DNA of 64,000 nt from Polyodon spathula (Eukaryota; Chordata; Actinopteri; Acipenseriformes; Polyodontidae): the NCBI RefSeq assembly GCF_017654505.1, contig NC_054535.1, positions 44,700,664-44,764,663 of the forward strand, in the 5' to 3' direction. Positions 48,431 to 59,619 of the stretch are shown piece by piece. Under the pieces are notes generated by a model that saw nothing but the letters and a program-made list of their open reading frames with translations, was not told the origin of the DNA and did no database searches. Made by a program: the position numbers and the translations under genes. Position 1 is the stretch's first letter. The number at the start of each line of letters is the position of its first letter.

Positions 48431-49021
48431 ACGTTATTTTTGGTGGGACCTCTCAAATTCACCCCTGAAGATCTACCTAATTATTTAAACACCTGATTCT
48501 AATTAGCCCCTTAACTGAGGAGATAAAACCAGGGTTTTTCAAATGTTATCCATCTATCATCATTAACCGCTTAATCCTTTACAGGGTCGTGGTGAGACGG
48601 AGCCTAACCTTGCAGACGCAGGGCACAAGGCAGGACTACACCCTGTGCAGGACGCCAGTCCATCTCGGGGCACCACACACACCCACACTCACACTCACAC
48701 ACAGGGCAATTTTAGAGTGACCAATCAAGCTGAACAGCATGTCTTTGGACTGTGGGAGGAAACTGGAGTACCCGGAGAAAACCCACACGAAAACCCACGC
48801 CCCACGATTACCTGGAGAAAACCCAAACCACCTCGCCACCATGCCGCCCATTATCTAATTCATACATCATTTTGTTTCAAAAGACATGGAAGTGGTTATA
48901 ATAAACCCTATTGGATATTTAAGAAGAGACTGGTTTTGATTCAAGAAGGCTATCATGATAAAACTATAGAATTTCTATAATTACAGTATCATTGGGGCTC
49001 ACAAACTTTTTCTCGGCACTG

Positions 49022-50352
<1,331 letters not shown>

Positions 50353-50365
50353 AATAATAATAATA

Positions 50366-50423
<58 letters not shown>

Positions 50424-50971
50424 GCACAGTATCAAAAAACCAGGATACGTCGATATTTTTTTTTATCTTACCCCGACATTAGGTATTGCAGGATTTTGGG
50501 ATTGATATACATATGTATTGGTATCACTATCACTATATCATTCTGCATTAAGAAACAGGGTATTTTCAATCTCAATATAGTAATACCCATAATGAAAGAA
50601 CAAGACGATCACACTTCTAGCGAACTTGCAAAATTTTGCACAAAACTATATATACAAATCTTACCGTAGAAAAACAGGTTTCCATGAACCTGGGTTCTAG
50701 CGAACAAACAGCTATATGTAATGACGACACAAGCTTAAAAAAATGGTTATCGCACACATTTGCATAATCCGAACAAAAAATAAATAAATTATGCATTTCT
50801 ATAAATTTATTTTCTATTCACTCGTTAGATTAGCGTATAAACTAGTGAATAACCAACCTCGCATTCTGCTTATATATTAATGCCCTCCAAATTAAAAAAG
50901 AATTACCATTGTGCAACTTTTCATATTTTGATTCCCTCAAATTTAATTAGTTAATAATAATAATAATAATA

Positions 50972-51012
<41 letters not shown>
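50353..51012. repeat. Two (AAT)n microsatellites
   Basis: AAT runs at 50353-50423 and 50955-51012, separated by AT-rich unique sequence. Confidence 0.9.
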
Positions 51013-51013
<1 letters not shown>

Positions 51014-51127
51014 CAGACAGAATGGCAGTCCAGTATCAGTTACCCTCTGGAGATATGAATATTTTCTGATTTAAATCGGTAATATTATCACAGAATTATG
51101 AGGTATGTCCTAGTGAGGTCTGCATTT

Positions 51128-51290
51128 TGTACCTGTGGCCAAAAGTTTTCCAGCACCCTACAGAATTAACCAATGTTGCTTCATAAAGTCCAATATAACC
51201 TGTTGAATATGCTACGTTAACATATTGAATTACATACAGCTTTGTATTTTTTATTATTTTTTAATATAGGCTGCTAAACGAAAAACTGAC
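51128..51290. repeat. Half-copy of the Tc1-type MITE seen at 35406
   Basis: GTGGCCAAAAGTTTTCCAGC then ACCCTACAGAATTAACCAAT and GTTGCTTCATAAAGTCCAAT parallel the left half of the 35406 copy, then diverge after TACAGCTTTGTA. Confidence 0.6.
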
Positions 51291-53162
51291 ATGGAATACT
51301 ACAGCTATTATCGTCCTTTCTGATCAGGGAGTGTAGTGACAGGGAGTATCCATGCCAGATTTGCGGTACTGTTTCACAGTGGCAACAAAGATGATGTTTG
51401 CATTTAAAAATACGGGATAAAACGGACACGCGATGCCCAGGTGTGTATTTTTTTTCCTTTTCTTTTTCTATGTCCAGAAGAAGTTCGATGCCTAGCAGTA
51501 TTACATTTTTCACCACTTGAATGTGTTGGTATCTGATTCAGACTCATCCAAAGTCTCATCTAGAGTTTGGTTTCCCAAAAGATCAAAATTGATATACACC
51601 TGTTCGGTGTTTTTTTATTTACAGAAAAACTAAAATAAACAAAGCAAAAACCTAACTTCACAAGGAGTTACACTTTCTCTCCTGTTTCTCACTAACATTT
51701 GTATTGATTTAAAAAGGTATCAAATTACAAGACTTATTTAGTTTCATTCCTCCCTCTGGTCATTCCCATTTTTATTGTAGGTTGAGCAACATATAACATT
51801 GTTAGGGCAGTGTTTCTGAAAGGAATGTACAGCTGTCACTGACATAAAACCATCTTTAGGTAGAAAAACATAATTGTAAAAAACAATGTGCAGCACAGTG
51901 GGTGTAGTGAAATCACATTTCTAGTTGTTTATTTCTAGGATTGTAACTTGGAAACACATGCTTAAAAGCAACTATCTTGTTTTTTACTAAAAACAACTGT
52001 CTATACACTCACTGCAAATTGCCGCGTCTATCCTTGCTTAATAAAAAGCAGAGATCTGTCCCTACTGCCTAAAAGCTTTCAATTCAAATAAGCAATTATT
52101 AGGGCCGTTTGATTAGGTATGGTGGTAGATATCAATTTATTCAGAGTCTGTGGCTCAGAAGCTCAGTTCCTTAGTGTAGAGTGCATTTGTATCAGTAAGC
52201 ACAGATGCCTGCTATTAAAACATGTCATATTGCCGACAAAGACTAAATCCAGGTCAATCAAACCCTGTCTTGGACGGATTCCAGTTGTTTTTCTTCTGTA
52301 GTGGCCGGACAGATGACCCAGTAAACAATAATCGATATGTTGCTTATTGCTGGATCTGTCAGATAAAACACATACAAACACATCTAGTTCCTATAGTCTC
52401 TTGCTTGTGTGCCCCTAAACTGCTTAATCTGGTACTGCATCTGTGTCATATCCTCAGCCTACAGACACTCTGCTGTTTTGGCATCTCTTATCTCAGCCTG
52501 CCAAAGAAGACTACAGTTCCTGCCAAATGATGATAGAGGATCAGTTATGTGAACTCACGTCCACTAGGGGTAGTGGTGCGGGTGAAATTATATTATTATT
52601 AGATTCCTTTTGTTGTTGTTGTTGTTGTTGTTGTTGTTTGTATTCACTGAAATCAAACCTGAGACTCCTCCAGTACATACAGTGGTACAATTAGATTATT
52701 TACAAACGGTTTTGTTGTTGTTGTTGTTGTTAATATCCCAAAACTGCATTGACTATACAGTAGTACAGCATGTGTTATTCTCCATACAGTTTGTCAACTG
52801 CAAATTTTCACTGAGTGTTCATGTACTGATAAAAGGCAGCATTAACACTGTTATATGTCTTATTGATCTTTGTAGAAATATATTGCACTAATTGTTATAC
52901 TAAACTGATTCTTAAATGATCTAATGGCCCTACTCTGTGCAAAATGATTTGTGGAGCCTTCTTAATTATTCAGCCGTTTGAGCAGTAAGTCAACCAGATG
53001 CTATATTCCTTATCTGGTCTGCCTTGCTTGTTGAAACAGATGTTTAGGTGTGTATAGTATATGTTTTATCCCTGACTGGGTGCATCCCTGTGATGATGGT
53101 CATCCAGGGGCATGTGCAGGAATAAAAATTGGACCGCTACTGGGGGGACACATTAAATAATA
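51291..53162. other. Intergenic with GTT repeats
   Basis: (GTT)n at 52607-52638 and 52712-52731. Overlapping short ORFs near 52220-52890 reflect these repeats. No gene recognised. Confidence 0.5.
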
Positions 53163-53232
53163 TACAGTAGTTTGCAGAAGTATTCACCCTCCTGCAGAGT
53201 TTTCACATTTTGTTGAATTACAAATAATGTAT

Positions 53233-53871
53233 TGTCACAGAGACGGCCGAAGTGGGCGGCGTCAGAGCCAGGAAAAGTAATGAAATACACAAAACACAGG
53301 ACGGATGAAATGAAATGATGAAGACGCCTGTTGGCGCCGGTTTAATACAAAATAAAAGGTTTAACAAACACGAAAAACACAGGACACGGCACTCTACGCC
53401 AAAATAAATAGACAAACAAAAACAGACTAAACTTAACAAAACGGTGCACGGACAGACACTGACAAACACGGTGAGCGGATACTTTCTCCTCTTATTATTA
53501 CTACTACTACTACTGCTTATTTCCTCCGTCTCCAATCCCGTTCTCCGCTCACCGAACACCCAACCCCAGTATGTGACAACGTGCATCTATATATACTATT
53601 GTGCTGGGATTCAATTACCAATTAATTATTCACTTGAATCCCAGCACGTGAATTAATAAAGTGCAATTCCCCGTGCTCACATATTACTACATTTTACTTG
53701 CACGTGAAGTGCTGTGCAATCCTCGTGCCTAAATACACATATACATTTTTAAACATTCGTGTTACACAGACCCGTTTATATCCCGTGTACCAATGTCTAT
53801 ACACCAACATTTAAACACACCACACGCAACACATAACAGATAATATACACAGGGGCGGGCACTTTGTTACA
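53233..53871 (-). repeat. 3' LTR of copy A
   Basis: Almost identical to the 5' LTR. The inverted-repeat arms are 53601-53614 and 53634-53647. It is preceded by the polypurine tract at 53872-53884. Confidence 0.93.
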
Positions 53872-53884
53872 TATACCCCCTCCT
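53872..53884 (-). other. Polypurine tract of copy A
   Basis: AGGAGGGGGTATA directly precedes the 3' LTR in transcript sense. The same GGGG(G)xTATA pattern occurs at the matching place in copy E. Confidence 0.75.
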
Positions 53885-54224
53885 GTGCAAAGCACACATG
53901 GCCTCAATGGCCACCTCCCCCCTTAAAAGCCCAAAAGTCCCGCCCAAAGTCCTTGGCCAGGACCAGAGGCTTCCAGGGGCCCACAGGTCGTAATGCTGTC
54001 AGCAGGGTAGCATTCTCCTGCCAGGGTAGTCCTAGCAGCGGAAAGGCTGCTTGGGGTGTGGTCTCCGGCGGAGAAACTGCTGCTGGGGTTGGCGGTCTCC
54101 AGACCTCCTCCCCCTCCTCCAGCAGCGAAACTGCTGCTGGGGTTGGCGGTCTCCAGACCTCCTCCCCCTTCTTCGTGGCCGGCAGCTCCCCTTCGTGGGG
54201 TTCCGGCCACAGTACTTCCGGCTG

Positions 54225-54370
54225 TGATGCGGAGCGGCGGGCAACCCCAGGCGATGCAGAGCGGCGGGCAACCCCAGGCGATGCAGAGCGGCGGGCAACC
54301 CCAGGCGATGCAGAGCGGCGGGCAACCCCAGGCGATGCAGAGCGGCGGGCAACCCCAGGCTATGCAGAGG
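54225..54370 (-). repeat. 27-bp tandem repeat, about 5 units
   Basis: Unit contains GAGCGGCGGGCAACCCCAGG; encodes CIAWGCPPL in one minus frame. A related block ends the 59-60 kb copy. Confidence 0.93.
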
Positions 54371-55003
54371 CATCCTTGGGCGAAGCGAGGCTGGCATCCT
54401 TGGGCGAAGCGAGGCTGGCATCCTTGGGCGAAGCGAGGCTGGCATCCTTGGGCGAAGCGAGGCTGGCAGTCAGGACAAGCTGGGGTGCGGGTGTTGGCCC
54501 TCTTTTCGGCCACTGCAGCCGGGAGGTTCTTCCCCGTGCTTCCCTCAGCAGCCTATGCAAGGGCTGCTGAGGACCGCCAGCATCTAGTCCTGGCCCTTGT
54601 GGTGCAGGGAGAGGCAGCTCCTGCTCCTCTCCCCCTGATGGAGGTGGAGGCAGAGGCAGCTCCAGCTCCTCTCCTCGTGCTGGTGGGGGAAGTGATACCA
54701 GCAGGCATTCACCCTCTGCTGGTGGTGGGGGAAGTGATACCAGCAGGCATTCACCCTCTGCTGGTGGGGGAAGTGATACCAGCAGGCATTCACCCTCTGC
54801 TGGTGGACAGGGACCCAGCAGGCATTCACCCTCTGCTGGTGGGGACAGGGATACCAGCAGGCATTCACCCTCTGCTGGTGGACAGGGACCCAGCAGGCAT
54901 TCACCCTCTGCTGGTGGGGGAAGGGACCAGCAGGCATTCACCCTCTGGTGGTGGAAGTGATACCAGCAGGCATTCACCCTCTGGTGGTGGAGGCAGCAGG
55001 CAT
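54360..55003 (-). CDS. Pro-rich repeat region of the Gag-like protein, downstream frame
   Basis: Open frame with repeats of AEGECLLVSLPPP, then GGEEQELPLPAPQGPGLDAG, LHRLLREARG and repeats of SPKDASLA. The plus-oriented copy at 59.7 kb keeps homologous segments (PAEGEYLLV, EEQELPLP, HRLLSRTRGK), which identifies this as the ancestral reading. It is in a different frame from the zinc knuckle in this copy. Confidence 0.55.
54371..54468 (-). repeat. 24-bp tandem repeat, 4 units
   Basis: Unit TCCTTGGGCGAAGCGAGGCT plus GGCA; encodes SPKDASLA on the minus strand. Confidence 0.93.
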
Positions 55004-55008
55004 TCAGC
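54690..55008 (-). repeat. 36-42-bp tandem repeat, about 8 units
   Basis: Units encode AEGECLLVSLPPP or the shorter AEGECLLGPCPP. Length differences between units are multiples of three. Confidence 0.9.
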
Positions 55009-55747
55009 TCCTGCTGCTCTGCTCCTGCCGGTGGAGGTGGCGGGTGGCAGAGGCAGCTCCTGCTGCTCTGCCCCTGCCGGTGGAGGTGGAGGTGGCGGAG
55101 GCAGAGGCAGCTCCTGCTGCTCTGCCCCTGCCGGTGGAGGTGGCGGAGGCAGAGGCAGCTCCTGCTGCTCTCCCCCTGCCGGTGGAGGTGGCGGAGGCAG
55201 AGGCAGCTCCTGCTGCTCTCCTCCTGCCGGTGGAGGTGGCGGAGGCAGAGGCAGCTCCTGCTGCTCTGCTCCTGCCGGTGGAGGTGGCGGAGGCAGAGGC
55301 AGCTCCTGCTGCTCTGCGCCTGCCGGTGGAGGTGGCGGAGGCAGAGGCAGCTCCTGCTGCTCTGCTCCTGCCTGCCCATGGAGGTAGGAGCGGCGTGTAG
55401 TCTCCTGGTGGTGGAGGTGGGAGCGGTGTGTAGTCTCCCCTTGATACAGGGGACTGGTGCGGCTCTCCCTCACTTGCAGGGGACTGGTGCGGCTCTTCCT
55501 CCCTTGCAGGAGACTGGTGCGGCTGTGGAGACAGCGGTGGGACCTCTGCCTTCCTCTTCCCCTTTCCCCTTCTCTGCCACCTCCTCACCTTCCTCTCCTG
55601 CGGCAGTTCCTCCTCTCCTTCCTGGTAGGGGCAGCGCACCACCGGGTGCCCAAACTCCCCACAGGCAAGGCACCAGCCCTGGTCCTCCAGACCACCGAGG
55701 AACTCCTCCAGGTCCTGGCAGCCATCTCTCCAGTCCCAGCCTTCCAT
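55004..55747 (-). CDS. Gag-like zinc-knuckle protein of copy A
   Basis: Starts MEGWDWRDGCQDLEEFLGGL, then WCLACGEFGHPVVRC, a perfect CX2CX4HX4C zinc knuckle of the retroviral/Gag nucleocapsid type, at about residues 29-42. A basic patch (KVRRWQRRGKGKRK) follows, suited to RNA binding, then PHQSPA-type repeats and a Pro-rich zone. The start is the first ATG after a 129-nt leader. The frame stays open into the 48-bp repeat, where all frames are open. Homology with the 59.7 kb copy suggests the ancestral reading is the ELPLPPPP frame, so one or two indels may separate the knuckle from the downstream repeats. A capsid domain is not evident. Confidence 0.7.
   Translation of the reverse strand: MEGWDWRDGCQDLEEFLGGLEDQGWCLACGEFGHPVVRCPYQEGEEELPQERKVRRWQRRGKGKRKAEVPPLSPQPHQSPAREEEPHQSPASEGEPHQSPVSRGDYTPLPPPPPGDYTPLLPPWAGRSRAAGAASASATSTGRRRAAGAASASATSTGRSRAAGAASASATSTGRRRAAGAASASATSTGRGRAAGAASASATSTGRGRAAGAASASATSTSTGRGRAAGAASATRHLHRQEQSSRS
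55010..55372 (-). repeat. 48-bp tandem repeat, about 8 units
   Basis: Unit encodes AGAEQQELPLPPPPPP in one frame. Units are near identical, with variable first codons and one unit extended by six bases. Confidence 0.9.
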
Positions 55748-55856
55748 GTTTATTTTATTTTATTTTTTTTGTTGTTGCTGTGGTTTTTTTTTGTTATTTT
55801 TTTTTTTTTTTTTGACAAAACACCTCTCCTGGTCTGACGCTTGGAGGCGCTGTTAA

Positions 55857-55874
55857 ATCCCACGCAGGACACCA
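55857..55874 (-). other. Primer-binding-site-like sequence of copy A
   Basis: TGGTGTCCTGCGTGGGAT begins two bases inside the 5' LTR. Its complement reads as a tRNA 3' end (ATCCCAC...ACACCA), most like a tRNA-Leu T-arm plus acceptor, but the acceptor bases do not match a tRNA I can name. Confidence 0.6.
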
Positions 55875-55876
55875 CG

Positions 55877-56515
55877 TGTCACAGAGACGGCCGAAGTGGG
55901 CGGCGTCAGAACCAGGAAAAGTAATGAAATACACAAAACACAGGACGGATGAAATGAAATGATGAAGACGCCTGTTGGCGCCGGTTTAATACAAAATAAA
56001 AGGTTTAACAAACACGAAAAACACAGGACACGGCACTCTACGCCAAAATAAATAGACAAACAAAAACAGACTAAACTTAACAAAACGGTGCACGGACAGA
56101 CACTGACAAACACGGTGAGCGGATACTTTCTCCTCTTATTATTACTACTACTACTACTGCTTATTTCCTCCGTCTCCAATCCCGTTCTCCGCTCACCGAA
56201 CACCCAACCCCAGTATGTGACAACGTGCATCTATATATACTATTGTGCTGGGATTCAATTACCAATTAATTATTCACTTGAATCCCAGCACGTGAATTAA
56301 TAAAGTGCAATTCCCCGTGCTCACATATTACTACATTTTACTTGCACGTGAAGTGCTGTGCAATCCTCGTGCCTAAATACACATATACATTTTTAAACAT
56401 TCGTGTTACACAGACCCGTTTATATCCCGTGTACCAATGTCTATACACCAACATTTAAACACACCACACGCAACACATAACAGATAATATACACAGGGGC
56501 GGGCACTTTGTTACA
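55877..56515 (-). repeat. 5' LTR of copy A
   Basis: In transcript orientation it holds the conserved AATTCAC box, then a 14-bp perfect inverted repeat GTGCTGGGATTCAA (arms 56245-56258 and 56278-56291), then TATATATAG five bases later. AATAAA-like signals occur further along. The end TGTGACA meets the PBS-like site. Confidence 0.93.
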
Positions 56516-57004
56516 TGTATGCACAGTTTTTCAAACAAACTTTTTTTTTATTCAAAGCTGTAGTGGTTAAACTGAACACTGTTATATGAGGAGGAGGTTA
56601 AATGTCAGCAAAACTTGCAAAGAAAATGTACAAAATGAAATTTACTGGTTGCATAAGTATTCAGCCTCTCAAGTCAGTACTTGGTAGAAGCACCTTTTGC
56701 AGCAATTACTGCTATGAGTCTTTTTGGATCGGTCTCTACTAGCTTTTCACAGTAGGATGGTGAAATTTTTGCCCATTCTTCTTGAGAAAATTGCTTCAGT
56801 TCTGATAAGTTTGTTGGGGATGGTCGATGGACTGCAATCTTCAAGTCTCACCATAAATGTTCGATTGGTTCAAGTCAGGACTTTGACTAGACCACTCAAG
56901 AACATTAATTCTCTTCTTGTTCAACTACTCCAGTGTGGCTTTGGCTTTGTGCTTCGGGTCATTGTCCTGCTGAAATGTGAATTTCTTTCCCAGTCTTGGC
57001 TGAC

Positions 57005-57639
57005 TCAAACAGGCTTTTCCTCAAGGATTCGCCTGTACTTTGTACCATCTATTCTCCCCTCTATCCTGACAAGCTTCACATTCCCTGCTGAAGAGAAGCA
57101 TCCCCATAACATGATGCTGCCACCACCATGCTTGACAGTTGGAATGGTGTTGAATGGGTGATGTGCAGTGTTGGGCTTACGCCAGACGTAATGCTTGGAA
57201 AAGTTCAGTTTTTGTCTTGTCTGACCACAAAACCTTTCCCCACATGTCTGTAGTATCATCTACATGCATTTTCGCAAACTCCATACATGCTTCTTTCTTG
57301 CCACCCGTCTATACAGGCCAGCTTTGTGTAGGTACCGGCTTATTGTTGATGTGTGAACACTGACTCCCATCTCAGACATAGAACTTTTCAGATCTCTCGA
57401 GGTCGTTATTGGCTTCAGAGTGACATCCCTAACCAGTTTCCTGCTTGCCCGGCTGCTCAGTTTGGGAGGGCGAACTGATCTGGTAGTGTCTGGGTGGTAT
57501 GATGCATCTTCCACTTCTTAAAGATGGACTTGGTGTGAGGGATAATCAGCGTCTTTTAAATTTTCTTGTACCCTTCTCCTGCTCTGTGCCTTTCTACCAC
57601 TTTATCCCTGACTTGTTTCGGGAGCTCCTTGGTCTTCAT
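57005..57639 (-). pseudogene. Tc1 transposase remnant
   Basis: The N-terminus MKTKELPKQVRDKVVERHRA is followed by a stop, then SMSEMGVSVHTSTISRYLHK and ARKKHV. An internal deletion removes the first catalytic Asp region, and [13 protein letters not shown] follows. The C-terminal Glu motif is not found. Confidence 0.8.
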
Positions 57640-58027
57640 GGTTGCTTTGTTGGATCACAATGTGAGTTGCAGCGTGAAAGTCTTTATATAACTAAGGAAG
57701 ATTATCTACAGGTTAAATCATTTTGAGTACACACAGGCTGAAACCATTTCACCAATTGTGTGACCTTTCAAAGAAACCATTTGCACCTGAGCTGATTTAG
57801 GGCTGCAGTAGCAAAGAGGTTGAAAACTTATGCAATGGAGATTAATCTGTTTTTCTTTGTAAATCTTACTTATTTATATTCTATATGCATTTTTTAACTT
57901 TATCAATGTGGAGTAGTTTGTGTAGATTCTACACGTAAAGTCTAATTTGAAAGCGTCTTGGAGTACACTCAGGTGCCAACAAAATGTGAAAACTTTGTAG
58001 AGGGGTGAATACTTCTGCAAACCACTA

Positions 58028-58050
58028 TATATATATATATATATATATAT

Positions 58051-58123
<73 letters not shown>

Positions 58124-58136
58124 GTAAATGTGAATA

Positions 58137-58205
<69 letters not shown>
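58028..58205. repeat. (AT)n tracts and (CA)n
   Basis: AT tracts from the Tc1 end to about 58117 and at 58139-58186, then CA repeats to 58205. Confidence 0.95.
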
Positions 58206-58986
58206 TGAAATATCTTTCTGCAGTTGCAACTGTAACAGGTAGCATGGCCAAAAGCACCAATAGGTCAAATACATCAGAATACAATAGTCCCAGGTCGTGT
58301 TCTTTACAGACCTTCTTGAGTTCTGGCAAAGACATTGCATTGTCCGATTCCCGAAGTTTAAAATAGGCTCAGCATGGTGTATAAATAAATCATACTGCAT
58401 TTCAGGAACTCTGCATTGAAATTCTTACACACATTAATGTTCTCCTCTGCAAAAAAGTGCAAGCATAAAATAGCATAATTTTAAAAATATGCTGTTTTTC
58501 CACTAATTGTACTACTGCAGCTGGACTCAAACATTATGTGGACACAAATATGCACGTGTCCTTAACTACACTTGTGGGAACATGCCGGTTATGAGGAAAT
58601 ACATTCAGTTTGTGAGTGTCAGTGAAAGAAAGTGCAAACAATACATTGATAAGCAAAAATGTGTTACGAAACTAAAGCTAGTTAATTTTATGGAACAATG
58701 TTCTGCACTATCATCAGGCTTTGCTATTGGTCTAATTAGGCATTGAGGAAGAAAGCTGTTGAGCTCTGCAAATAGAACCACTTGTTACTGAGAAGTGGCT
58801 TAAAATATTTACCATGGTCATGAGACAAAGTGAAGGAAAGCTTGGGGATATTATCCTGGAAGAAGTCTTAATTCCAGAGGCAGATTCTGAATGAGAACAT
58901 ATTTTCTACTGAGGGTCCTTGTTCTTGGTTAGGAGTTATAGACATTTATGATGTTTGCAGTAGAATGCATTTTATCAATACGTAAC
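58206..58986. other. Intergenic, mobile-element-like debris possible
   Basis: Short frames on both strands around 58230-58400 read [19 protein letters not shown] and [20 protein letters not shown] then YFS on the minus strand. VATAERYFS resembles the C-terminal dimerisation region of hAT transposases. The rest is unassigned. Confidence 0.45.
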
Positions 58987-59112
58987 TGTGATAGGGCGAG
59001 GAGCCTTGTAAATTATTTGTTTGTTTATTTTTAGAACGAGGTCTCCCCCTCCGCCCCTGTGTTATTTTGTGTTTGTTTATTTATTATTTATTGTATTTAT
59101 GACGACGAGAGC

Positions 59113-59152
<40 letters not shown>

Positions 59153-59619
59153 GCTTGGCAGAGGTGAGTTTTGGCAGCTCGTCCACTGCTAGTGTAATTT
59201 TAAAAAAAACTCGTGCAGAAGGTGGCCATCTCCCGAATTAATTAGATGATTAATTAATTATTGCTAATCGGGAGATGGTCACCTGCATAAAACCCTGCAG
59301 TTTTCCCTGCTCGAGGTGGGGTGTTTGAGTGGAGGAATGGGAGCGAGAGAGGAGAAAGACTAACTAAAGTAAAAACCCAAAACAATCTAGGAACAGTTAA
59401 AGCGATTCGCCCAGCCTGACCTGGAGTTATTATTTTCTTTTAGTGTTTGTGATTATTTTGTGTAACCCTTTTATTTGCTCTGTGAGCCAAGTGTTTTTGT
59501 GTGTTTAAATATTTTACTTTAAACGGCACACCACATGTCTTTTTGCCCTGCAGTACCTTGCCTTTGTTTTGCTTCCTGCATTCTGGCCTGAAGTCACCAC
59601 ACACGTCAATCCTACCACA
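58987..59619 (+). repeat. LTR (copy C) of the small Gag-only LTR family
   Basis: The ends are TGTGATAGG and CCTACCACA. A 16-bp inverted repeat GGTGGCCATCTCCCGA (arms 59221-59236 and 59268-59283, one G-T pair) is followed at once by GCATAAAACC, the TATA-like box. A (GT)n tract lies inside at about 59113-59153. The end block TTCTGGCCTGAAGTCACC corresponds to the CTGG...GACGCC end of the other LTRs. Confidence 0.8.

Larger units (their letters stand above)
47112..49021. mobile_element. Composite of Tc1-like remnants and an inverted pair of a fish repeat
   Basis: The left end CAGTGCCTATACTAAGTATT and the right end CTTTTTCTCGGCACTG abut TA, but belong to different Tc1 families. In between are a minus-strand transposase piece (47433-47741), a fish repeat at about 47760-47905, plus-strand transposase debris at about 47950-48450, and an inverted copy of the same fish repeat at about 48600-48840. 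The result looks like sequential nested insertions followed by deletion. Confidence 0.7.
53233..56515 (-). mobile_element. Small non-autonomous LTR retrotransposon with a Gag-like ORF (copy A, full length)
   Basis: Two 639-bp LTRs (53233-53871 and 55877-56515), with one difference seen by eye (GTCAGAGCC versus GTCAGAACC). The 5-bp TGTAT is duplicated at 53228-53232 and 56516-56520. On the minus strand the order is LTR, two bases, PBS-like TGGTGTCCTGCGTGGGAT, an A-rich leader, a zinc-knuckle ORF, Pro-rich tandem repeats, the polypurine tract AGGAGGGGGTATA, LTR. LTRs run TGTAAC...TGTGACA. No protease, reverse transcriptase or integrase is encoded, so it needs a helper. The near-identity of the LTRs means recent insertion. 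Confidence 0.95.
53165..58027 (-). mobile_element. Tc1-like element split by an LTR retrotransposon
   Basis: The left end CAGTAGTTTGCAGAAGTATT and the inverted right end TAGTGGTTTGCAGAAGTATT are flanked by TA. Both ends continue CACCC...AGTTTTCACATTTTGTTG. An LTR retrotransposon (53233-56515) with its TGTAT duplication sits in the left part; without it the Tc1 is about 1.58 kb. The transposase is on the minus strand at 57005-57639. Confidence 0.88.

Noticed and set aside
53218..53586. 122-residue minus ORF, repeated almost identically at 55853-56230
   Set aside because: It lies within the two LTRs and repeats only because they are copies. No known motif.
54225..55372. CRISPR-like array
   Set aside because: Repeats are contiguous, without unique spacers, and lie in a eukaryotic genome. 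They are coding minisatellites.
54056..55387. 443-residue plus-strand ORF, the second-longest uninterrupted frame in the window
   Set aside because: It is antisense to the Gag-like region. The tandem repeats are GC-rich with units of 3n and lack stops in nearly all frames, so long ORFs appear on both strands. The zinc knuckle, PBS and polypurine tract all place the coding strand on minus.
55845..55874. tRNA gene
   Set aside because: The plus strand resembles a tRNA 3' end only, with no D-arm, anticodon arm or A box. It is explained as the complement of a primer-binding site.
58130..58400. Tyr/Ile repeat ORFs
   Set aside because: Pure translation of (AT)n microsatellites.
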